Assembly: GCA_028692535.1 (NCBI GenBank)
Contig: JAQUXD010000063.1
Span: 4,135 to 9,320, forward strand
DNA from: Eubacteriales bacterium
Lineage (GTDB): Bacteria > Bacillota > Clostridia > Peptostreptococcales > Anaerovoracaceae
Length of the DNA stretch: 5,186 nucleotides
Reading direction: 5' to 3'
The translations under genes and the position numbers were made by a program. Position 1 is the stretch's first letter. Each line of letters begins with the position of its first letter. Under the pieces are notes generated by a model. It worked only from the letters and a program-made list of their open reading frames with translations, was not told where the DNA came from and ran no database searches. Shown piece after piece: positions 1 to 3,880 of the stretch.

Positions 1-31
1 GCAAGGCAGATCGACTGACTTCTAATTCCAA

Positions 32-46
32 TGTGACAAAGTTACA
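32..46. promoter_or_regulatory. Operator-like inverted repeat, candidate Crp/Fnr-type site
   Basis: The sequence TGTGACAAAGTTACA is an imperfect inverted repeat: arms TGTGAC and GTTACA pair at five of six positions around a 3-nt centre. The left half equals the TGTGA half-site bound by CRP-like proteins. Its centre (39) lies about 41 bp upstream of the start site predicted from the -10 box at 68-73, the position of class II activators that touch polymerase at the -35 region. The half-site spacing (TGTGA-N5) is one base shorter than the canonical N6 of E. coli CRP, so the assignment is an inference. Confidence 0.45.
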
Positions 47-67
47 GTGTCCGGTATTTCTTTTGTT

Positions 68-73
68 TATTAT
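68..73 (+). promoter_or_regulatory. Candidate -10 box of the flavoprotein gene
   Basis: TATTAT lies in a T/A-rich stretch and predicts a start site near 80, giving a leader of about 40 nt. No good -35 hexamer is present 16-18 bp upstream (CAGTGT at 45-50 with a 17-bp spacer). That is typical of a promoter needing an activator, and fits the inverted repeat at 32-46. The AT-rich surroundings offer other possible -10 boxes. Confidence 0.4.
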
Positions 74-110
74 TTAACAAGAAGCAACCGTCAATACATG
101 GAGAAACTTT

Positions 111-116
111 GAGGTG
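111..116 (+). promoter_or_regulatory. Ribosome binding site of the flavoprotein gene
   Basis: GAGGTG ends four bases before the ATG at 121 (GAGG ends six bases before). It supports that start, from which the N-terminal FAD-binding motif begins within ten residues, as expected for the family. Confidence 0.7.
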
Positions 117-120
117 AAGT

Positions 121-2583
121 ATGGATAAAAAAGTAGTCATCATCGGCGGAGTCGCGGGAGGCGCTACGGCGGCCGCAAGGCTCCGAAGGCTCAGCGAAGC
201 AACTGAGATCATCATGATCGAAAGAGGGTCCGACATTTCCTATGCGAACTGCGGACTGCCTTACTACGTGGGAGATGTGATCAAATCCAGGGACGCCTTG
301 TTTGTACAGACGCCCAAAACCATGCGCGACAAGTTCAACATCGACGTGCGCACGCTCCAGGAGGTGACGCAGATCGACCGGGAGGCGAAGACCGTCACCG
401 TCCGAAATCTGCAGACGGAAGAAATATATACGGAAACCTACGATGTGCTGGTGCTGTCCACCGGATCTTCCCCCTTGCGTCCGCCTATTCCCGGTATCGA
501 CGGAGAACGGATCCTGACGCTTTGGAATGTGGCGGATACGGATCGGATCAAAGAGTCCATCGGAGGCTGGAACGTAAAAACCGCCACAGTGGTGGGCGGA
601 GGATTCATCGGTCTTGAAATGGCCGAAAATCTTCACGGCCTGGGCATTAAGGTCACTGTGGTGGAAATGCTGGATCAGGTCATGGCGCCGCTGGACTTCG
701 AAATGGCCCAGCTGCTCCATGAAAACCTCCGGCAGAACGGAGTGGATCTTCGCCTGGGCGACGGCGTTTCCACTTTCGAAAACAAGGAAGGATCCGTGTT
801 GATCAACCTGAGCAGCGGAAATCAGGTCGAGGCCGAGCTGGTGATCCTTTCCATCGGCGTGCGTCCCAACAACCAACTGTCCAAAGCCGCCGGACTGGAG
901 TTGAACGCCAGGGGAGGGGTTGTCACAGATAATGAGATGCGTACCTCGGATCCGAATATTTACGCTGTGGGCGACCTGGTCCAGGTGGAGGATTTTATCA
1001 GCAAGGAACCTACCATGATCCCGCTGGCAGGACCCGCCAGCAAACAAGGCCGCATCGTGGCCGACAATATTGCCGGCGCCCACGAAGAATACAAGGGCAC
1101 CCAAGGCACTTCTGTAGCTCAGGTCTTCGACTTGACCGCCGCCAGCACCGGCGCCAACGAAAAAGCGCTGATCCGGCAGGGCCTGGTCAAGGGAAAAGAC
1201 TATCAGACGCTGATCATCAATCAGAATTCTCATGCATCCTATTATCCCGGCGCGACACCCATGCGGCTGAAAATGATTTTTTCCATGGATGGAAAAAAGA
1301 TCTACGGCGCACAGATCGTGGGCATCCACGGTGTGGATAAGCGGATCGACACTCTGGCTACAGCCATTCGCCTCAACGCTTCCACAGAGGATCTGAAGTA
1401 CCTGGAGCTGGCCTATGCGCCGCCTTATTCTTCGGCCAAGGATCCTGTGAACATGGCCGGATTTGTGGCGGAGAACGTGTTGAAGGGCATGGTGGTCTTC
1501 GCAGATTGGGACTATCTGGAGAAGCATCCCGATGCAGTGCGTCTGGATGTGGGCGAAGAGGCCGAACGGATGGCCTTTGCCATGCCGGATTCGATTCATA
1601 TTCCCCTGGGTCAGCTGAGAGAGCGGATGGGGGAGCTGGACAAAGATGCCGATATCGTAATGTTCTGCAACATCGGTGTCCGTTCTTACAACGGCGCAAG
1701 AGTGCTCATGCAGAACGGATTCAAAAATATCAAGCTTTATCCCGCCGGATCAAGGTTTTACCGATCCACACACTATCAGAATTTTCAGGAGGACATGATG
1801 CCTATTCAAAACGAACGACAGGAAATTGTCTCCGGAGGACCGGCGCCTATTGCCTCCGTGAACATCGACTGCAGCGGTATGCAGTGCCCGGGACCTCTGA
1901 TGAAAGTCAACGAGGCAATCGGTAAAATGGTGGAAGGGGAAGTGCTGGAAGTAACCGCTTCGGATCCGGGCTTTACCCGTGACATCGGCGCCTGGACCCG
2001 GACCACGGGCAATCGCCTTCTGTCCAACGAAAAAAGAGGGAATGAATATGTGGCAGTCGTACAAAAGGGCATGGGTGAAGTCGTGATGGAACAGGCCGTA
2101 CGTGCATCGGGCAAAGACGGGAAGACGATCATCGTCTTTTCCGGCGACCTGGACAAAGTGCTGGCCAGCTTTATCATCGCCAACGGCGCAGCGGCCATGG
2201 GCCGGCCCGTTACCATGTTCTTCACCTTCTGGGGTCTGAACGTGCTCAGGAAAGCCCAGTCCCAGAAAGTCGAAAAGAGCTTTATCGAAGCCATGTTCGG
2301 CGGCATGATGCCCCGGGGCGCGGGAAAGCTGAAATTATCGAAGATGAACATGGGCGGCATGGGCACCGCCATGATGCGCAAAGTAATGCGTGACAAAAAC
2401 GTGGATTCCCTGGAAGAGCTTATCCGCAAGGCCATGGAGGCCGGTGTCAAGATCGTGGCCTGTACCATGAGCATGGACGTGATGGGCATCAAGGAAGAAG
2501 AGTTGATCCCCGGCGTGGAGCTGGGCGGCGTCGGCGCCTACTTGGGTGATGCCGAAGAATCCAATGTAAATCTGTTCATCTAA
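121..2583 (+). CDS. FAD-dependent CoA-disulfide/polysulfide reductase with fused rhodanese, TusA and DsrE-like modules
   Basis: An 820-residue cytoplasmic multidomain protein, with no signal peptide seen. Residues 1-450 form a pyridine nucleotide-disulfide oxidoreductase of the CoA-disulfide reductase / NADH oxidase / polysulfide reductase (Npsr) group: FAD motif GGVAGG (9-14), the single redox cysteine C44 in YANCGLPYY, the NAD(P)H-binding motif GGGFIGLE (159-166), the second FAD motif YAVGD (281-285), and a dimerisation domain with SHASYYPGAT (370-379) and AYAPPYSSAKDPVN (431-444). Residues about 458-555 are rhodanese with C516 in CNIGVRS. Residues about 580-650 are TusA/SirA-like with the CPGP motif (C589). 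Residues about 667-820 are DsrE-like (DsrE2 type) with C781 in CTMSMDVMG and a Met-rich stretch. Likely reactions are NAD(P)H-dependent reduction of CoA disulfide, CoA persulfide or polysulfide, with sulfane sulfur carried between the C-terminal modules. The exact substrate cannot be read from sequence. The flavoprotein-rhodanese fusion is known; the longer TusA/DsrE-bearing form also occurs in anaerobes. Thioredoxin follows 88 bp downstream. Confidence 0.93.
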   Translation: MDKKVVIIGGVAGGATAAARLRRLSEATEIIMIERGSDISYANCGLPYYVGDVIKSRDALFVQTPKTMRDKFNIDVRTLQEVTQIDREAKTVTVRNLQTEEIYTETYDVLVLSTGSSPLRPPIPGIDGERILTLWNVADTDRIKESIGGWNVKTATVVGGGFIGLEMAENLHGLGIKVTVVEMLDQVMAPLDFEMAQLLHENLRQNGVDLRLGDGVSTFENKEGSVLINLSSGNQVEAELVILSIGVRPNNQLSKAAGLELNARGGVVTDNEMRTSDPNIYAVGDLVQVEDFISKEPTMIPLAGPASKQGRIVADNIAGAHEEYKGTQGTSVAQVFDLTAASTGANEKALIRQGLVKGKDYQTLIINQNSHASYYPGATPMRLKMIFSMDGKKIYGAQIVGIHGVDKRIDTLATAIRLNASTEDLKYLELAYAPPYSSAKDPVNMAGFVAENVLKGMVVFADWDYLEKHPDAVRLDVGEEAERMAFAMPDSIHIPLGQLRERMGELDKDADIVMFCNIGVRSYNGARVLMQNGFKNIKLYPAGSRFYRSTHYQNFQEDMMPIQNERQEIVSGGPAPIASVNIDCSGMQCPGPLMKVNEAIGKMVEGEVLEVTASDPGFTRDIGAWTRTTGNRLLSNEKRGNEYVAVVQKGMGEVVMEQAVRASGKDGKTIIVFSGDLDKVLASFIIANGAAAMGRPVTMFFTFWGLNVLRKAQSQKVEKSFIEAMFGGMMPRGAGKLKLSKMNMGGMGTAMMRKVMRDKNVDSLEELIRKAMEAGVKIVACTMSMDVMGIKEEELIPGVELGGVGAYLGDAEESNVNLFI
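1277..1298. repeat. Intragenic perfect inverted repeat, 9-bp arms
   Basis: Arms TTTTTTCCA (1277-1285) and TGGAAAAAA (1290-1298) are perfectly complementary around a TGGA loop. The repeat lies inside the flavoprotein gene and encodes part of its dimerisation domain (residues about 386-393). It includes a run of six T and a run of six A. It may form a weak RNA hairpin or arise simply from the coding sequence. Confidence 0.5.
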
Positions 2584-2589
2584 TCGTTA

Positions 2590-2604
2590 TGTGATCTGCT
2601 CACG
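2590..2604. promoter_or_regulatory. Second operator-like TGTGA inverted repeat, upstream of thioredoxin
   Basis: TGTGATCTGCTCACG contains GTGA and TCAC arms separated by five bases. It has the same TGTGA-N5 geometry as the element at 32-46. The centre (2597) is 28 bp upstream of the TACAAT box at 2625, against 29 bp in the other promoter, so it too falls at the class II activator position (about -40). It begins seven bases after the flavoprotein stop codon. The arms are short, so chance occurrence is possible. Confidence 0.4.
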
Positions 2605-2624
2605 GATTTTTTCCGGTAAAAAAG

Positions 2625-2630
2625 TACAAT
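2625..2630 (+). promoter_or_regulatory. Candidate -10 box of the thioredoxin gene
   Basis: TACAAT matches five of six consensus bases and predicts a start site near 2637, a leader of about 35 nt. There is no recognisable -35 hexamer (ACGGAT with a 17-bp spacer), again suggesting activator dependence. The heptamer GTACAAT is repeated at 2624-2630 and 2647-2653; the second copy is too close to the ribosome binding site to be the favoured promoter. Thioredoxin may also be transcribed by readthrough from the flavoprotein gene, since no convincing terminator lies between them. Confidence 0.4.
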
Positions 2631-2656
2631 GGAACTATCATTCAATGTACAATCGG

Positions 2657-2664
2657 AAAAGGAG
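2657..2664 (+). promoter_or_regulatory. Ribosome binding site that decides the thioredoxin start
   Basis: AAAAGGAG ends seven bases before ATG at 2672. In-frame ATGs further upstream (2591, 2645) lack such a site and would add residues not found in thioredoxins. The 2672 start gives the normal family length. Confidence 0.8.
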
Positions 2665-2671
2665 AAATGAA

Positions 2672-2992
2672 ATGTCTGCATTGATCATAACGAAAGAGAA
2701 TTTTGAAAAAGAAGTAATGCAATCGGAGACCCCGGTGCTGATGGACTTCTGGTCCCCCCGCTGCGGCCCCTGTCAGATGGTGCTGCCGCTGATCGACGAA
2801 CTGGCCGGAGAGGTCAAAGGCGCAAAAGTCGGTAAAGTGAACGTGGATGAGCAGCCGGAGTTGGCTCGGGCCTTTCGGGTAATGAGCATTCCCATGCTCA
2901 TGGTGGTCAAAGACGGAAAAGTCGTTAAAACTGCCGTAGGCGCCCGGCCGAAAGCGGATCTTCAGGAAATGATCACAGAATTTATTGCGTAA
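2672..2992 (+). CDS. Thioredoxin (TrxA-like, atypical active-site flank)
   Basis: A 106-residue cytoplasmic thioredoxin, the usual family length. The fold landmarks are all present: buried Asp D25 and Trp W27 in MDFW, the redox motif CGPC (C31-C34), VDEQPELARAF in the central helix region, and the cis-proline P74 in SIPM, followed by the KDGKVV turn. It would reduce disulfides or persulfides and be recharged by a thioredoxin reductase not in this window. Two residues beside the active site are unusual: the Trp that normally precedes CGPC is Arg (R30, in SPRCGPC), and the residue after the cis-proline is Met rather than the common Thr. Both may alter redox potential or partner choice. Its place directly behind the sulfur-relay flavoprotein suggests it serves as reductant for that enzyme or its products. 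Its 3' end overlaps the convergent regulator gene by 11 bp. Confidence 0.93.
   Translation: MSALIITKENFEKEVMQSETPVLMDFWSPRCGPCQMVLPLIDELAGEVKGAKVGKVNVDEQPELARAFRVMSIPMLMVVKDGKVVKTAVGARPKADLQEMITEFIA
2882..2901. repeat. Intragenic inverted repeat, 8-bp arms, in the thioredoxin gene
   Basis: ATGAGCAT (2882-2889) and ATGCTCAT (2894-2901) are perfect reverse complements around a TCCC loop. The element encodes the cis-proline segment (MSIPMLM), so the symmetry may be a coding coincidence. It could form a compact hairpin in the thioredoxin mRNA about 90 nt before its stop codon. Confidence 0.5.
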
Positions 2993-3659
2993 GGGAACGA
3001 AGTTTCGATTTATCCAGTATTTTAATGCCTCCGCGGGACAGTTCAACGATTCCTTCGGAGGCAAAATACTTGAGCATGCGGGTCACCACTTCCCGGGCGC
3101 TTCCCACATAGCGGGCTGCCTGCTCGTGAGTGATCGTAAGCAATTCGTTTCCGGTGCGGGTCATCTCGTCCCAGAGGAAGATGGCCAATCGTTTGTCCAT
3201 ACTCATAAACAGGACTTGCTGCATGGCCCACATCACATCGGAAAAGCGCTCGGCAGCCAATTTGTAGGCCCAGCATTCCACTCTCTCATTGCGTTCCGAC
3301 AGCGCTTCGAAATAGGTTGCCCGGATCAGGAGAAGCTGCGTGTCTTCTTCGGTGTCCACGTGGACGTCAAAGGTGATCGTTGACAGGACACAGGAAGCGG
3401 AAAGGACACACATATCGCCCTCCGAAAGCCGGTAAAGGGTTATCTCCTTGCCGTTCTCCGAAAGCATGTATGTCCGCAAGCTTCCCTTTATAATCAAAAA
3501 AAGTCCTACACAGTTGCTTTCGCCGCTGTGGAGGTTCGTTCCCTTCGGATAGCTCGTCAGCAAAGCGTGGGCGAGCAAATCCTTCTGATCTGCTTCGTCC
3601 ATTCTGTCCCAGGGTTCAAAATGCCGGCTCAGCAGCAGACTTTTTTCCGCATCGGTCAT
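2982..3659 (-). CDS. Crp/Fnr family transcriptional regulator
   Basis: A 225-residue regulator of normal Crp/Fnr length. Residues about 15-125 form the cyclic-nucleotide-binding-type beta-barrel sensor domain (LFLIIKGSLRTYMLSENGKE at 53-72; GDMCVLSASCVL at 81-92). Residues about 125-160 are the dimerisation helix, and about 160-225 the winged-helix DNA-binding domain with recognition helix SAREVVTRMLK (187-197). R189, E190 and R194 align with the Arg-Glu-x3-Arg that reads TGTGA half-sites in E. coli CRP. The Arg-Ser pair of the cAMP phosphate-binding cassette is not seen, so cAMP is an unlikely ligand. There is no N-terminal FNR-type cysteine cluster, but four cysteines (C50, C84, C90, C129) are present in the sensor half and its edge. 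A redox or sulfur signal is possible but unproven. It probably controls the adjacent sulfur genes, whose promoters carry TGTGA inverted repeats. A strong ribosome binding site fixes the start. Confidence 0.92.
   Translation of the reverse strand: MTDAEKSLLLSRHFEPWDRMDEADQKDLLAHALLTSYPKGTNLHSGESNCVGLFLIIKGSLRTYMLSENGKEITLYRLSEGDMCVLSASCVLSTITFDVHVDTEEDTQLLLIRATYFEALSERNERVECWAYKLAAERFSDVMWAMQQVLFMSMDKRLAIFLWDEMTRTGNELLTITHEQAARYVGSAREVVTRMLKYFASEGIVELSRGGIKILDKSKLRSLTQ
3026..3063. repeat. Stem-loop at the regulator 3' end, downstream of thioredoxin
   Basis: TGCCTCCG (3026-3033) and CGGAGGCA (3056-3063) form a perfect 8-bp stem around a 22-nt loop that can add a short inner stem (GGGA with TTCC). 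It lies inside the regulator coding region, 33 bp beyond the thioredoxin stop codon. No T-run follows on either strand, so it is not a standard intrinsic terminator. It might still shape the 3' end of the thioredoxin transcript. Confidence 0.4.
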
Positions 3660-3666
3660 ATCAGAT

Positions 3667-3671
3667 CCTCC
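3667..3671 (-). promoter_or_regulatory. Ribosome binding site of the Crp/Fnr regulator
   Basis: On the minus strand GGAGG ends seven bases before the ATG (complement of 3657-3659), giving a strong translation signal and a confident start. Confidence 0.8.
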
Positions 3672-3696
3672 ATTCCATTCGATTCAACACTCTTCC

Positions 3697-3725
3697 AATA
3701 TAGTTTGAAATATCAATAAAGTCAA
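3697..3725 (-). promoter_or_regulatory. Near-consensus sigma-A promoter of the Crp/Fnr regulator
   Basis: Read on the minus strand, TTGACT (complement of 3720-3725) and TATATT (complement of 3697-3702) are separated by exactly 17 bp. The predicted start is near 3690, a leader of about 30 nt. The good -35 box contrasts with the two sulfur-gene promoters and suggests the regulator is expressed without an activator. Confidence 0.75.
3705..3716. promoter_or_regulatory. Operator-like palindrome inside the regulator promoter spacer
   Basis: TTGAAATATCAA has 4-bp inverted arms (TTGA/TCAA) around AATA and sits wholly between the -10 and -35 boxes of the regulator. A protein bound here would block the promoter, so autorepression is possible. 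It resembles a shortened FNR box (TTGAT-N4-ATCAA) rather than the TGTGA elements elsewhere in the window. Confidence 0.3.
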
Positions 3726-3729
3726 TAAA
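3712..3729. repeat. Tandem 9-bp direct repeat at the regulator -35 region
   Basis: ATCAATAAA (3712-3720) and GTCAATAAA (3721-3729) are adjacent and differ only in the first base. They overlap the -35 box and part of the spacer of the regulator promoter. They may be a binding site or simple AT-rich duplication. Confidence 0.5.
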
Positions 3730-3731
3730 CC

Positions 3732-3755
3732 GAAAGGGCCCGGGCGTTTCCTTTC
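3732..3755. repeat. GC-rich inverted repeat between the divergent promoters
   Basis: GAAAGG (3732-3737) and CCTTTC (3750-3755) form a 6-bp stem. The loop contains the self-complementary octamer GCCCGGGC (3738-3745). This GC-rich block stands out in AT-rich intergenic DNA, just upstream of the regulator -35 box and about 40 bp before the -35 box of the DUF1576 gene. Its function is unknown. Confidence 0.4.
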
Positions 3756-3794
3756 CGAAATATATTTGATGAAACCGCCAAATGAAAAAAAGAA

Positions 3795-3824
3795 TTGCTT
3801 GGAAACCTCATAACAGGGTATAAT
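3795..3824 (+). promoter_or_regulatory. Sigma-A type promoter of the DUF1576 gene
   Basis: TTGCTT (3795-3800) and a perfect TATAAT (3819-3824) are separated by 18 bp. The predicted start is near 3831, leaving a leader of about 50 nt before the ATG at 3881. An A-rich stretch (3781-3791) lies just upstream and may act as an UP-like element. No TGTGA inverted repeat is seen at the activator position. Confidence 0.7.
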
Positions 3825-3842
3825 ATCGATATAAATTCGATA
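3824..3842. repeat. AT-rich inverted repeat at the DUF1576 transcription start
   Basis: TATCGA (3824-3829) and TCGATA (3837-3842) are inverted around a 7-nt spacer and overlap the end of the -10 box and the predicted start site. The left arm also belongs to the 10-bp palindrome ATATCGATAT (3823-3832). The position would suit a repressor operator; no regulator is identified for it. Confidence 0.35.
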
Positions 3843-3870
3843 AAATGTTACTTGGCAACACGGCGCCAGT

Positions 3871-3876
3871 GGGAGG
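3871..3876 (+). promoter_or_regulatory. Ribosome binding site that decides the DUF1576 start
   Basis: GGGAGG lies four bases before ATG at 3881. The alternative in-frame ATG at 3845 has no Shine-Dalgarno sequence and is only about 14 nt from the predicted transcription start, so 3881 is preferred. Confidence 0.65.
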
Positions 3877-3880
3877 ACTT

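Noticed and set aside
1..31. Possible 3' end of an upstream gene
   Set aside because: Stops occur at 16-18 and 23-25 in two forward frames, but too few codons are visible to tell coding from non-coding DNA.
1..120. Riboswitch or T-box in the flavoprotein leader
   Set aside because: With a start site near 80 the leader is only about 40 nt and shows no stable stem or conserved aptamer motif.
91..1599. A 502-codon open frame antisense to the flavoprotein gene
   Set aside because: It lies wholly opposite a gene with clear family motifs, its translation resembles no known domain, it is rich in His, Gln and Arg as expected from antisense of this codon usage, and its start region has no supporting signals.
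2085..2583. DsrE-like module as a separate gene translated from an internal start
   Set aside because: The reading frame runs unbroken from the TusA module with no ribosome binding site ahead of an internal ATG, so one fused protein is the simpler reading.
2602..2615. CGGA-T-run-TCCG as an intrinsic terminator after the flavoprotein gene
   Set aside because: The stem is only four base pairs and the T-run lies in the loop rather than after the stem, so it does not fit a terminator.
2591..2671. ATG at 2591 or 2645 as the thioredoxin start
   Set aside because: These would add 27 or 9 residues not typical of thioredoxins, lack ribosome binding sites, and the 2591 start would put the -10 box and operator-like repeat inside the coding region.
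3845..3880. ATG at 3845 as the DUF1576 start
   Set aside because: It has no Shine-Dalgarno sequence and is about 14 nt from the predicted transcription start; ATG at 3881 has GGGAGG upstream.
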